A DNA stretch of 64,000 bases from Enteractinococcus helveticum (GCF_020742345.1 NZ_DYXC01000072.1:62001-126000), one strand, 5' to 3'; positions 1 through 8,745 are shown, numbered from the stretch's first letter. Notes: a model not told the origin generated them from the sequence alone. Translations and numbers: made by a program.

Positions 1-90
1 GATGATGTGGTGGAAGACCTGATAGATAAATTCATTAACCCGGCCCGTTGGGCTGACGAAGCACACAACGAAGGGCATACTACTTGGTGA
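1..90 (+). CDS. C-terminal end of an unidentified gene upstream of gvpF/L
   Basis: An open frame enters from the window edge and stops with TGA at 88-90. Only 29 residues are visible, rich in acidic residues and ending in His-Thr-Thr-Trp. The stop overlaps the start of the gas-vesicle gene, so the two are almost certainly cotranscribed and translationally coupled. By context it is probably another gas-vesicle gene (gvp), but the visible tail does not let me say which one. Confidence 0.6.
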   Translation, partial: DDVVEDLIDKFINPARWADEAHNEGHTTW

Positions 91-887
91 GTAATACCGG
101 GCTCTACGTCTACGCGATCATCCCCGCCGAAGGCCTCTCCACCACCCAACTGCCACAGGGTATCAACGACCAAAGCCTCTACCTTGTGGAAAGCAACGGG
201 CTGGCCGCCATCGTCCACGAATCTGCCCCGGAACCCTATCAGGGGCCAGATGCTGATGTGCAACGCTGGATACTTGAACATAGCGACGTCGTCGATGCCG
301 CATGGCAACACCTGGGAACCATCCTGCCGGTGACCTTCAACGTCATTGTGGCACCCGGCGACGACGCAGAGCACCAACCAGTACAACGGCTGCAGGCATG
401 GCTTGCCAAATCCGCCGATATGATGCGAGCACACCTAGACAAACTCCGTGATCACGTCGAATTACGGGTCAATATCTCCCTGGACGAAGACACCGCCACA
501 GCGAACGATCCAGAGTTAGCCAAGCTGCGCGATGGCATTGATACTCGACCAGCTGGTGTGCAACGCTTATACCGCAAACGCTTAGCAGAACGTACCCGAA
601 AGGCGGCCGACCGGATCGCTGATGAACTCTACCCACGGATTCGCAAACGCCTGATTGCACTGGCAGAGGACATGGTAGAAAGCCCCCGTCTACAACGCGA
701 ACCCGGCAGCGTAACGGTGCTCAATGCATCACTACTTGTTCACCGGGACGTCGTCGATGCCATCGGTGTTGAGCTCGCCGATATCCGTGACAATCAGCCC
801 GGCGCACAGATCCGTTATTTGGGGCCCTGGCCCCCATACTCGTTCGGAGAGCTGCCCGAAGTTGACAACGACCCCACCTCTGCCTGA
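84..887 (+). CDS. GvpF/GvpL family gas vesicle protein
   Basis: Predicted gas-vesicle accessory protein of 267 residues, the usual size for the GvpF/GvpL family. These proteins act in assembly of the gas-filled protein shell and are thought to bind the GvpA shell subunit. Family hallmarks visible are the N-terminal LYVYAI strand, the region around ILPVTFNVI, the VELRV strand, an Arg/Lys-rich helix near residues 160-195, and the C-terminal GPWPPYSF motif. TTG at 84 lies 8 bases after GAAGGG and overlaps the upstream stop; GTG at 87 is the alternative start. F and L cannot be told apart without the rest of the cluster, which lies outside the window. The gene faces the clpC-like gene. Confidence 0.85.
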   Translation: MVSNTGLYVYAIIPAEGLSTTQLPQGINDQSLYLVESNGLAAIVHESAPEPYQGPDADVQRWILEHSDVVDAAWQHLGTILPVTFNVIVAPGDDAEHQPVQRLQAWLAKSADMMRAHLDKLRDHVELRVNISLDEDTATANDPELAKLRDGIDTRPAGVQRLYRKRLAERTRKAADRIADELYPRIRKRLIALAEDMVESPRLQREPGSVTVLNASLLVHRDVVDAIGVELADIRDNQPGAQIRYLGPWPPYSFGELPEVDNDPTSA

Positions 888-970
888 TATGTGGGGTGAT
901 TTGACAAGGGGCACAAGAGCCCGGTCAACAGCTCCTGCAGGCCGCAATGTTGATAAGACCATACAGTTTG

Positions 971-1022
971 GGAAGTGCGGAAACACTTCCGGGTGCCCAC
1001 TGCGTTATGTCAGTGAGCACCC
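971..1022. terminator. Pair of adjacent hairpins between convergent genes
   Basis: Two neighbouring inverted repeats fill the gap between the gas-vesicle gene and the convergent clpC-like gene. The first has a perfect 7-bp stem (971-977 with 984-990, 6-base loop). The second pairs 991-996 with 1017-1022 and 999-1002 with 1011-1014, with an internal mismatch. Neither has a T-tract. Position suggests a bidirectional terminator, but this is inferred. Confidence 0.45.
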
Positions 1023-1060
1023 GGAGGTGATGTCGCTACATGAGAGCGTGGCTGCAGCTT

Positions 1061-3613
1061 TTAGGCAGCAACGGTATTGACTGCCGGAATTGGTAAGGCC
1101 ACCAATTGGCCGTTATCGACAGTTATCTTAATCTTGTCACCTTCACCGACTGCTTCGGCAACCAACAGATCGGCAACTTTGTCATCCAACTGGCGCTGAA
1201 TGACCCGACGCAGTGGGCGTGCACCATAGGCCGGTTCATAGCCTGCCTCAGCGATCCAATCGCGAGCGGCGTCGTCCACTTCGAGCGCAATACCCTGAGC
1301 GGCGAGCCGATCCTCGGATGCTGTCAACTGCAACCTAACGATCTTGCGCAGCTGCTCGCGGCTCAGCGGCTTGAACAGCAACGTGTCATCGATGCGGTTC
1401 AAGAACTCAGGACGCATGAATTCTTTGAGCCGGCCCATGACCTTTTGCTTGATCTCGTCCTGGGCGGCGTCGGCATCACCAGATGCAAAGCCCAGCGGAG
1501 CTCCACCCGACGACAAATGCTCAGAACCGAGATTGGAGGTCATAATGATCACCGTGTTGCGGAAGTCCACGGTCCGGCCCTGTCCATCGGTCAGGCGTCC
1601 ATCATCCAAGACCTGCAACAACAGGTTGAAGATATCCGGGTGAGCTTTTTCGATTTCATCGAGCAGAATCACCGAATATGGACGACGACGGACCTGCTCG
1701 GTCAGCTGACCGGCTTCGTCGTAGCCGACATAGCCTGGAGGGGCACCGACTAACCGGGATACGGTGTGGCGCTCGCCGAACTCCGACATATCGAAACGAA
1801 CCATCGCAGCGTCGTCGTCGAATAACGACTGTGCCAGTGCCTTGGCCAGCTCGGTTTTGCCGACACCGGTTGGACCCAGGAACAAGAAACTACCCACCGG
1901 GCGTGACGGATCCGCCATGCCCGTGCGTGAGCGACGGATCGACCGGGCGATCGCGGTGACAGCATCATCTTGACCTACCACCCGTTCGTGCAGTTCTTCT
2001 TCCAAACGAGCCAAACGGGATTTTTCGGCTTCGGTCATACGGGCAGCCGGAATACCGGTAGCACGCGAGACCATCTCGGCGATTTCTGCCTCGCCAATAA
2101 CCGATGACACCACTTCTGGTCGAGCCGAGGCTTCAGCCAATTGCTGGCTGATCTCATTGACTCGATCACGTAATTCACCGGCGCGCTCGTAGTTTTCCGT
2201 ATTGACGGCAGAGTTTTTCTCCGATTCCAACTCGGCAAGTTTCGAACGCAAGGCTTCGATATCTACGCCGGCTCCATCAGCATCTGGACCTCGGCGCAGC
2301 GACAGGCGAGCACCAGCTTGGTCAATCAAATCAATGGCTTTATCCGGCAAGAAACGGTCAGTGATATAGCGATCAGACAGTTCAACTGCAGCACGTAGTG
2401 CATCATCGGTGTAGGTGACCTTGTGGTGCTGGGCGTAGCGCTCAGCCAAACCATGCAGAATCAAAACGGCGTCCTCCACCGAGGGCTCACCAATGGTAAC
2501 CGGTTGGAAGCGACGTTCCAGCGCCGAGTCTTTTTCGATAGTTCGATATTCTTTCAGCGTGGTCGCACCGACCATATGTAGGTCTCCGCGAGCCAAGCGA
2601 GGCTTCAGGATATTTCCGGCATCCATACCGCCGGATTCACCCGAACCACCGGTTCCAACTACGGTGTGCAGCTCATCGATGAACACAATGGTGTTTTCGT
2701 CGTCAGCAAGCTCTTCGATAGCACCGGTGAGGCGCTCTTCGAAGTCACCGCGGTAACGAGTCCCCGCTACCATACCGGCAAGATCTAAACTCATGACCCT
2801 GCGGCCTTTGAGCTGGGCAGGAACTTCGTCATTGACAATGGCTTGAGCCAAGCCTTCAACGATTGCTGTCTTACCGACACCTGCTTCACCGATTAACACG
2901 GGGTTATTCTTGGTACGGCGAGCCAGAACCTCAATGGTCTGTTCGATTTCTTCATCGCGACCAATCACAGGATCCAAACGACCGGCTTTGGCCTCTTCGG
3001 TCAGATCCAGACCGTATTTTTCTAACATTGAACCTTCGGCATCGTCGTCACCGTCGGCCTGCTGCTGGGCAGCCTGCTGTGCATATGCTTGTTGAGCACC
3101 TGCCTGAAGGGCCTGCGGTGTGACACCTGCTTGTGCCATCAGCCCACCGGCGGGGGAGTCCTGGTTCAGGACAAACGCGAAGAAAACATGTTCCGGGTTG
3201 ATATAGGTCGAACCCATGCCGCGGGCAACCTGGTAGGCATCCAACAGCACTTTCTGTGCCGAACCATTCAGGGTTGCAGCGCTGGCACCATCAGTTTCAA
3301 CTGGCGCAGGCAGTTGCTCATCAACGGCTTTGATAATCGCCTGTGGGTTGGCACCAGCTTGGCGTGCACCAGAGAGAGCTGGGTCTTCTTCGAGCATCAC
3401 ACGCAGAATATGCAGTGCGTCGACCTCGGTCTGGCCACGATCAACCGCGAATTTCGCGGCCTTGGTAAGAATTTCTTGGGTGCGCTTGCTCAATAGGCGA
3501 TTAATGTCAACGGGGCTCGATTGACGACCGACGGGTTGTCCTTGGAGAAATCGAGCAATGAAATCGTCGAAGGAACCGCCATTGGAGCCAGCTGGGCCGA
3601 AAAATGCGGGCAT
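1061..3613 (-). CDS. ClpC-type AAA+ unfoldase (Clp ATPase)
   Basis: Class-I Clp/Hsp100 ATPase of 850 residues that unfolds proteins using two AAA+ rings. A Clp N-domain spans about 35-180. The first AAA module has Walker A GEAGVGKT (242-249) and Walker B ending IDE (312-314). A short UVR-like coiled coil lies at about 455-495, and the second AAA module has GPTGVGKT (580-587) and LLDE (650-653). The short middle domain is ClpC-like; ClpB has a much longer one. An LGF tripeptide (707-709) sits where ClpP-docking loops lie, so partnership with ClpP is plausible. The start follows an excellent AGGAGG site. HAIR-like operators upstream suggest HspR heat-shock control. The gene stands alone and is convergent with the gvp gene. 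Annotation pipelines may call it ClpB or ClpC; it may be a second Clp beside a housekeeping ClpC. Confidence 0.9.
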   Translation of the reverse strand: MPAFFGPAGSNGGSFDDFIARFLQGQPVGRQSSPVDINRLLSKRTQEILTKAAKFAVDRGQTEVDALHILRVMLEEDPALSGARQAGANPQAIIKAVDEQLPAPVETDGASAATLNGSAQKVLLDAYQVARGMGSTYINPEHVFFAFVLNQDSPAGGLMAQAGVTPQALQAGAQQAYAQQAAQQQADGDDDAEGSMLEKYGLDLTEEAKAGRLDPVIGRDEEIEQTIEVLARRTKNNPVLIGEAGVGKTAIVEGLAQAIVNDEVPAQLKGRRVMSLDLAGMVAGTRYRGDFEERLTGAIEELADDENTIVFIDELHTVVGTGGSGESGGMDAGNILKPRLARGDLHMVGATTLKEYRTIEKDSALERRFQPVTIGEPSVEDAVLILHGLAERYAQHHKVTYTDDALRAAVELSDRYITDRFLPDKAIDLIDQAGARLSLRRGPDADGAGVDIEALRSKLAELESEKNSAVNTENYERAGELRDRVNEISQQLAEASARPEVVSSVIGEAEIAEMVSRATGIPAARMTEAEKSRLARLEEELHERVVGQDDAVTAIARSIRRSRTGMADPSRPVGSFLFLGPTGVGKTELAKALAQSLFDDDAAMVRFDMSEFGERHTVSRLVGAPPGYVGYDEAGQLTEQVRRRPYSVILLDEIEKAHPDIFNLLLQVLDDGRLTDGQGRTVDFRNTVIIMTSNLGSEHLSSGGAPLGFASGDADAAQDEIKQKVMGRLKEFMRPEFLNRIDDTLLFKPLSREQLRKIVRLQLTASEDRLAAQGIALEVDDAARDWIAEAGYEPAYGARPLRRVIQRQLDDKVADLLVAEAVGEGDKIKITVDNGQLVALPIPAVNTVAA

Positions 3614-3652
3614 TCTCTCCTCCTAATACTCATACACAATCTGTGCATGAAA

Positions 3653-3673
3653 GTTGAGTGCTTCTAACTCAAG
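3653..3673 (-). promoter_or_regulatory. HAIR operator (HspR-type), main copy
   Basis: The halves GTTGAGT and ACTCAAG are separated by exactly 7 bases. The HspR-associated inverted repeat consensus is CTTGAGT-N7-ACTCAAG, so 13 of 14 half-site bases match. It lies about 40-60 bases upstream of the clpC-like start codon, where a repressor site would act. The match and spacing are seen directly; binding by HspR is inferred. Confidence 0.75.
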
Positions 3674-3725
3674 TAACGCATTGTTGTTTTGGATTATTCC
3701 GAAAAGTTCGGATTTTTGCAAGAAA

Positions 3726-3746
3726 CCTGAGTCATTGGCGCTCAAC
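3726..3746 (-). promoter_or_regulatory. Second, degenerate HAIR-like site
   Basis: The halves CCTGAGT and GCTCAAC are separated by 7 bases, matching 11 of 14 consensus half-site bases. It lies 73 bp upstream of the main HAIR copy, about seven helical turns, so cooperative binding is possible. Weaker evidence than for the first copy. Confidence 0.4.
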
Positions 3747-3777
3747 TCTTTGGGCGATGGGAAGAGCGGCGGTGGAA

Positions 3778-3828
3778 TGTATTGACACAATAATAACTGC
3801 ATCAGTACAGTGTTTGTATTGATACAAA
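3778..3828 (+). promoter_or_regulatory. Promoter with twin GntR-like operators
   Basis: TTGACA (3782-3787) and TACAGT (3806-3811), 18 bases apart, form a plausible housekeeping promoter. A perfect palindrome TTTGTAT-TG-ATACAAA covers 3813-3828, just after the -10 box near the start site. A related copy TGTATTGACACAA (3778-3790) covers the -35 box, 37 bp from its counterpart. The layout fits autorepression by the GntR regulator at the end of this operon; that link is inferred. Confidence 0.6.
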
Positions 3829-3841
3829 AGAGGGGTTCGTT

Positions 3842-4762
3842 ATGAACATCGCAATTTGGATTGCTATCGCTCTGGTATGTTTCGTGCTTCCCGCCACCGG
3901 GCTTACCAGTGGCGGGAATCGCAATCCACAGCAAATCAAGCTTGCACAGTACGCTCGGCAGGTTGGTCTACCGCTGCCGGCACACCTCGTGAAGCCGGTC
4001 GTGCAGCGCTTACGTCGCAGGCAACGTGGCATCATGATCGGCGGGATCACGGGGATCGTGATCGCGGCAATTCTCTACATCCTGTTATTCGACAATGACG
4101 ATGGAACAGCCCCGGCGCTCGTGATTGCCTTAACCGCAGCCGGTACTGCTTTTGGCGGAGCCTGGGCCATCGCAGGGCATAAACCCAGTGCGAACAGTCG
4201 GCGGCCGGTGGTAGCCAGAGTGCGATCCGTAACGTTGTCTGACTATCTCACCAAAGGTGAACGAATCGGATACTGGCTGGCGCCTGCCGTCATCATTGGT
4301 GGGGCCATTGCTGGACCGCTCTTGTTGGCACCTCTGCCATATGTGCTGCCATATGCCACTGCGTTGGGGTGGGGGCTTGCGGCTGCGGCCCTGATCACTT
4401 GGGCTGTCGCATGTGTTGCCCTTAAACAGGTCCTCGATGCACCTGCCCGCAGCACTTCGGAGCTTGAATTAGCCTGGGACGACGCAGAGCGTGCCGACGG
4501 CCTGCGCCAGGTAGCCAATCTCAGTGTGGCGGTGTCGTGCATCTCCTTGCTCTTTTGGCTCATCTCTATTGGACAAACGATTCTTTTTGCCCAGTTTTAT
4601 CAACAGGATGCTCGCCTGGCCGGCATCATCACCATACTGTCGCTGCTCATGTATGGTGCGCTCGTCATTGCCGTCACCGCCGGGCCGGTGTTGTCATGGA
4701 TAACCGGGGCTCGCAAAGGCTATGAACAACGTCAACTGTGGCCAACAGGCGTGGCGTCATGA
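3842..4762 (+). CDS. Multi-pass membrane protein of a GntR-linked pair
   Basis: Integral membrane protein of 306 residues with about seven to eight hydrophobic segments: residues 2-20, 62-80, 86-103, 133-155, 160-185, 230-250 and 262-285. I do not recognise a catalytic motif or named family. ATG at 3842 follows AGAGGGG. Its stop overlaps the start of the GntR gene as ATGA, so the regulator is translationally coupled to it. Such membrane-protein/YtrA-regulator pairs often respond to cell-envelope stress or antibiotics in Gram-positive bacteria; applying that here is inference from context only. Confidence 0.75.
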   Translation: MNIAIWIAIALVCFVLPATGLTSGGNRNPQQIKLAQYARQVGLPLPAHLVKPVVQRLRRRQRGIMIGGITGIVIAAILYILLFDNDDGTAPALVIALTAAGTAFGGAWAIAGHKPSANSRRPVVARVRSVTLSDYLTKGERIGYWLAPAVIIGGAIAGPLLLAPLPYVLPYATALGWGLAAAALITWAVACVALKQVLDAPARSTSELELAWDDAERADGLRQVANLSVAVSCISLLFWLISIGQTILFAQFYQQDARLAGIITILSLLMYGALVIAVTAGPVLSWITGARKGYEQRQLWPTGVAS

Positions 4763-5127
4763 ATATGTTGCACATTGATCCCGCTGCCCAGATTCCGCCT
4801 TATGAACAATTGCGGCGTCAGCTGATCGAACAAATCCAGTCTGGGCAGTTACCTGAAGAAACCCGACTGCCGGCGGTACGACGGCTGGCCGCAGATCTTG
4901 GCATCGCACCAGGCACCGTTGCCCGAGCCTATAAGGAATTAGAAATCGAAGGCTACCTGGTCGCCCGGGGGCGCCGTGGCACGATCGTTGCAGCCCAAAT
5001 ATTTGGCGAACACGCGACCACGGTACAGGAACTGACAACCCAGTATGTTGCATCGATGCACCGGCTGGGTTTGAGCACAGATGATATTGTCGCAGCCGTA
5101 CATCGGGCCATTGCAGGCGTTGAGTAA
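4759..5127 (+). CDS. GntR family transcriptional regulator, YtrA subfamily
   Basis: Small repressor of 122 residues. An N-terminal winged helix (about residues 8-75) carries the typical PPYEQL, LPAVRRLAADLGI and TVARAYKELE motifs. The short C-terminal helical tail (about 45 residues) is diagnostic of the YtrA subfamily, which lacks a large ligand domain. ATG at 4759 overlaps the upstream stop; a GTG at 4738 would extend it by seven residues but lies inside the neighbour. Probable targets are the palindromes at 3778-3828 in its own promoter. A strong hairpin follows the stop. Confidence 0.9.
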   Translation: MNMLHIDPAAQIPPYEQLRRQLIEQIQSGQLPEETRLPAVRRLAADLGIAPGTVARAYKELEIEGYLVARGRRGTIVAAQIFGEHATTVQELTTQYVASMHRLGLSTDDIVAAVHRAIAGVE

Positions 5128-5128
5128 G

Positions 5129-5165
5129 CATAATGGGCCCTGACCTTGCATCAGAGCCCATTATG
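5129..5165. terminator. Hairpin between convergent gntR and oligopeptide ABC genes
   Basis: A perfect 10-bp stem (5129-5138 with 5156-5165) is extended by a 3-bp TGA/TCA pairing after a 2-base mismatch, around a 7-base loop. There is no clear T-tract on either side. Its place between convergent stops suggests it ends both transcripts. Confidence 0.6.
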
Positions 5166-5178
5166 GATGCATCGAGGA

Positions 5179-6852
5179 TTAACCTGCCAGCGGGATATCT
5201 CGTCCGGGGATGGCTGCTAGTAGTTGTTGGGTGTAGGACACTTGTGGACTGTTGAAGATGCTATCGGCATCGGCTTGCTCCACGACCCTGCCGCCCTGCA
5301 TAACGAGCACGTCATCGGCAATCTGACGGACGACCGCCAGATCGTGTGTAATGAACAGGTAGGAAAGCCCCAGCTCGACCTGCAGATCGTTGAGTAGTTG
5401 CAAGATCTGGTCCTGTACCAGAACATCTAGCGCCGATACAGCCTCATCGAGCACCAGGACCTCTGGTTTCAGCGCGAGTGCTCGAGCGATGGCAACGCGT
5501 TGGCGCTGACCACCCGAAAGCTCATTTGGAAACCGGTTCATAACGGTATCCGGTAGTGATACCTGATCTAACAGTGTGCGAACACGCGCTTCACGTTCAG
5601 ACTTTGACCCTACTTTATGTACGACCAGTGGCTCCTCGATCGCGTCATAGATTGAGAACATCGGATCCAGGGACGCATATGGGTTTTGGAAGACCGGTTG
5701 AATACGACGACGGAATTTTAGTTGCTGGTCTCGTGAGGTGATAGTTGAAATATCTACCCCGTCGAAATACACGTGTCCCTCGGTGGGGGTTTCCAGTCCG
5801 AGCACCATGCGTGCCACGGTGGATTTCCCAGAGCCTGATTCCCCCACGAGTGCAGTTGTAGTACCTCGGTCGAGATCGAAATTTACGTGCTGGGCCGCGA
5901 TGAGCTCAGTTTTCGAAAATCCTTTGCCAGGCAATTTGAATACCTTGGTGAGGTTCTGGATCTGCATGGCTGGAGTTTCGAGATCAACTTCAGGTTCTTC
6001 CTCGATGTACTCCTGAGCGCTCTTGCGGATCGCTTTGCGCTCGTGAGCCGAGACTCGTTCCGATTGCAAGGAAGGCGCTGCATTGATTAACCGTTGAGAA
6101 TACGGGTGTTGCGGATCCTGCAGAATCTCTAGCGCCGGCCCAGATTCAACAACTTCGCCCTTATACATAACCAGCAGATGGTCGGCGCGTTCAGCAGCCA
6201 GTCCCAGGTCGTGAGTGATCAATAAGACCGCGACGCCAAGTTCTGAGGTCAGTTCGTCGAGGTGATCCAGGATTTGTTTCTGCACGGTCACGTCAAGGGC
6301 TGAGGTAGGTTCATCGGCGATGAGCAGTCTTGGTCGCGCCGCAAGACCTGCTGCGATTAGTGCCCGCTGACGCATTCCGCCGGAGAACTCGTGAGGGAAC
6401 TGTTGGGCTCGGCGTTTGGCATCCGGCAAGCCGGCTTCTTCTAGCAGTTCCACAACTCGTGCATCAGCAGCCTTACCCTTGGCCACGTTATTGACCTCTA
6501 AGACCTCACGGATTTGAGCGCCAACTTTGTACAGTGGGTTCAGGTTGGATAGTGGGTCTTGGGGGACCAGGCCGATATGTGAACCACGATAGCTGCGTCG
6601 TTTGCGTGCTGGCAGTTTCACCAAGTCGGTGCCATCGTATTTGATGGAGCCTTTGGTGACTTTACCGGTACCTGGCAGTAGGTCGATGATCGCATGTGCG
6701 GTGGTGGATTTGCCAGACCCAGACTCACCGACAATCGCGACCGTCTGACCCGGATAAATGGTCATGTTCAGACCACGAACTGCGTGCACGCTGCGTTTAT
6801 CAACACTGAAATCGATGTGCAGGTCAGTGACTTCCAAAAGTGGTTGTGACAT
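5179..6852 (-). CDS. Oligopeptide ABC transporter, fused double ATP-binding protein (DppD-DppF type)
   Basis: Cytoplasmic ATPase of a peptide importer in which both nucleotide-binding domains form one 557-residue chain; many bacteria use two separate proteins (DppD/DppF, OppD/OppF). Domain 1 has Walker A GESGSGKS (42-49), signature FSGGMRQRA (156-164) and Walker B LLIADEP. Domain 2 has Walker A at 337-344, signature LSGGQRQRV (445-453) and VLVLDEA. Both ATP sites look intact. An acidic linker (about 262-300) joins the halves. Its ATG overlaps the permease stop as TAATG. It is the last gene of the operon and faces a hairpin. Confidence 0.95.
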   Translation of the reverse strand: MSQPLLEVTDLHIDFSVDKRSVHAVRGLNMTIYPGQTVAIVGESGSGKSTTAHAIIDLLPGTGKVTKGSIKYDGTDLVKLPARKRRSYRGSHIGLVPQDPLSNLNPLYKVGAQIREVLEVNNVAKGKAADARVVELLEEAGLPDAKRRAQQFPHEFSGGMRQRALIAAGLAARPRLLIADEPTSALDVTVQKQILDHLDELTSELGVAVLLITHDLGLAAERADHLLVMYKGEVVESGPALEILQDPQHPYSQRLINAAPSLQSERVSAHERKAIRKSAQEYIEEEPEVDLETPAMQIQNLTKVFKLPGKGFSKTELIAAQHVNFDLDRGTTTALVGESGSGKSTVARMVLGLETPTEGHVYFDGVDISTITSRDQQLKFRRRIQPVFQNPYASLDPMFSIYDAIEEPLVVHKVGSKSEREARVRTLLDQVSLPDTVMNRFPNELSGGQRQRVAIARALALKPEVLVLDEAVSALDVLVQDQILQLLNDLQVELGLSYLFITHDLAVVRQIADDVLVMQGGRVVEQADADSIFNSPQVSYTQQLLAAIPGRDIPLAG

Positions 6853-7826
6853 TATTTTCTCGCTTTCGGATCCAGCGCATCACGCACAGCGTCACCGAGC
6901 AACATGAAGCTCAGCACGGTCAGCGCCAGCGCGCCAGCAGGGAAGAACAAAACGTGCAAGTTATCACCCGAGCGTACCTGTGGCTGAGCAGCCGCAATGT
7001 CGTTCCCCCACGAAACGACAGATGATGGCAGCCCAATGCCCAGGAAGGACAGCGTCGCTTCTGCCACAATGTATACGCCAAGGGATACTGTTGCGGTCAC
7101 AATAACCGGTGGCAGTGCGTTGGGGATGAGGTGCGTAAATAGGTTGCGCCATTTGGAAGCACCCAGCGAGCGAGCGGCATCAACGAATTCTAGGTTCTTG
7201 AGTTCCATGACTGCCCCACGAGCGATACGCGTGATTTGGGGCCAGCCAAACACCGCTAGTGCAATGACTACGGCGCTAACACCACCCCAGTACCCCCGGT
7301 TGGGCCAGACATTATTCAGTGCAGACAGGCCCACAATTGCGGCAAGAAGTAGGGGAATCGCAAAGAAAATATCTGCGGCACGGGAGATGATGGTATCGAT
7401 CCAGCCGCCAAAAAATCCGGCGATTGCCCCGGTGAAGAGCCCAAGAATTGTCACGATGAGAGTGGTTAGTAGACCGATAACGACCGAGGCTCGGGCACCG
7501 TGAATGGTGCGTGCAAAGACGTCGTAGCCTTGTCGGTCAAAGCCGAAGATGTGCCCGGGTTGCGGTTTTCCGAGGCTGTTTGATAGATCAGCCGAGCGCG
7601 GGTCGACTGAAGTAAATAGGGTAGGGAAGCACACGACGATTAGCACCAGCAGCAACAAGATGGCTGAGAACCAGAAGATCCAGTTGCCGCGTAGCGCCTT
7701 CCAAGCCTGTTTCCATTGGCTTTCAGGCGGATGTGAGGTGTCGACGTCGTTGGCTGCAGGTAGCTCTGTGTCGATGGACGGCGCGACGAAACGTTCTTGT
7801 CCAGGTTGTGGTGTGTGGTTAGGCAT
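6852..7826 (-). CDS. Oligopeptide ABC transporter permease (DppC/OppC type)
   Basis: Inner-membrane permease of 324 residues. A cytoplasmic N-terminal tail of about 40 residues is followed by about six membrane helices. The OppC-type N-terminal region (WKALRGNWIFWFSAILLL) and the EAA loop for ATPase contact (residues about 217-235, containing EFVDAARSLGAS) are clear. It overlaps the upstream permease gene by 8 bases and the ATPase gene by one base, so the transporter is made from one transcript. Confidence 0.93.
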   Translation of the reverse strand: MPNHTPQPGQERFVAPSIDTELPAANDVDTSHPPESQWKQAWKALRGNWIFWFSAILLLLVLIVVCFPTLFTSVDPRSADLSNSLGKPQPGHIFGFDRQGYDVFARTIHGARASVVIGLLTTLIVTILGLFTGAIAGFFGGWIDTIISRAADIFFAIPLLLAAIVGLSALNNVWPNRGYWGGVSAVVIALAVFGWPQITRIARGAVMELKNLEFVDAARSLGASKWRNLFTHLIPNALPPVIVTATVSLGVYIVAEATLSFLGIGLPSSVVSWGNDIAAAQPQVRSGDNLHVLFFPAGALALTVLSFMLLGDAVRDALDPKARK

Positions 7827-8745
7827 ATCGAATCCTCGGATCTAAAGCAGCGTAGAGCAGATCAACTAGTAGGCTGGCGACCACGTAGATCAAAACCATG
7901 ATGGTGACTACCGATACGACTGTGGGGTTTTCGCCTCGTAAAATGGCTTGATATGCCAGGTTGCCGATGCCGTTGATATTGAAAATTCCTTCGGTGACCA
8001 CTGCGCCTGCCATGAGCGCGCCGAGATCAGCGCCCAAGAATGTAACTACTGGGATCAACGAGTTGCGCAGTACATGTCGACGGTTCACCAATCCATCAGG
8101 AACGCCGTGGGCTCGTGCTGTACGGACGTGATCTGCGGTGAGGTTTTCAATGACTGACGTACGGGTTAAACGCAATACGTAGGCAAATGAGACCAAGCCC
8201 AAAACCACTGCCGGTAGCAGTAGGTTGGTGAATGTGGTAGCTGAGCCTACCGTTGGTGGGACCCATTGCAGCTGCACACCAAAGATCAGCTGGAGTGCAA
8301 AACCCAAAACAAAGATCGGGATCGCGATTACGATCAGCGACACCACCAACATGGTGGAGTCAAAGAGTTTGCCACGACGGAGTCCGGCATAAAAGCCAGC
8401 GATGACACCGAGGACGGCCTCGATGAGCATGGCCATGAATGCTAGTTGGAAGGTAACCGGCAAGGCTCGCGAAATGAGATCGGCTACGGGCTGTCCTGAA
8501 TAGGACATACCAAAGTCACCTATGAGGGCACCTTTGAGAAAGAGGAGCCACTGAACGATAAAGGGCTTATCAAGATTATATTGAGCTTCAAGTTGTGCTC
8601 TGGCTGCTTCTGAGACCGGTTTTTCTCCAAAGAGCGCCACGATCGGGTCGCCAGGCTGGAGGAACACTAGCGCATAAATGAGTAGTGTGGCCCCCAGGAT
8701 AACCGGGATGGTTTGGAGCAGTCGGCGGACGATATAGCGCCACAT
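7819..8745 (-). CDS. Oligopeptide ABC transporter permease (DppB/OppB type)
   Basis: Inner-membrane permease of 308 residues. The N-terminus MWRYIVRRLLQTIPVI is typical of DppB/OppB. It has about six membrane helices and an EAA-type loop near RTARAHGVP (about 207-215). With the OppC-type partner it forms the pore through which the bound peptide passes. The gene follows the binding-protein gene after 137 bases containing two hairpins, which probably lower its expression relative to the binding protein. Confidence 0.93.
   Translation of the reverse strand: MWRYIVRRLLQTIPVILGATLLIYALVFLQPGDPIVALFGEKPVSEAARAQLEAQYNLDKPFIVQWLLFLKGALIGDFGMSYSGQPVADLISRALPVTFQLAFMAMLIEAVLGVIAGFYAGLRRGKLFDSTMLVVSLIVIAIPIFVLGFALQLIFGVQLQWVPPTVGSATTFTNLLLPAVVLGLVSFAYVLRLTRTSVIENLTADHVRTARAHGVPDGLVNRRHVLRNSLIPVVTFLGADLGALMAGAVVTEGIFNINGIGNLAYQAILRGENPTVVSVVTIMVLIYVVASLLVDLLYAALDPRIRYA

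Noticed and set aside
724..1080. 118-residue plus-strand frame after the gas-vesicle gene
   Set aside because: Mostly overlaps the 3' end of gvpF/L in another frame and runs through the hairpin region; no ribosome site.
1106..1753. 215-residue plus-strand frame
   Set aside because: Antisense to the clpC-like AAA module, no ribosome site and no recognisable domain.
3698..3712. TCCGAA/TTCGGA hairpin followed by five T residues
   Set aside because: Looks like a small plus-strand terminator, but no plus-strand gene lies upstream and the stem is only 6 bp; probably chance in the clpC-like leader region.
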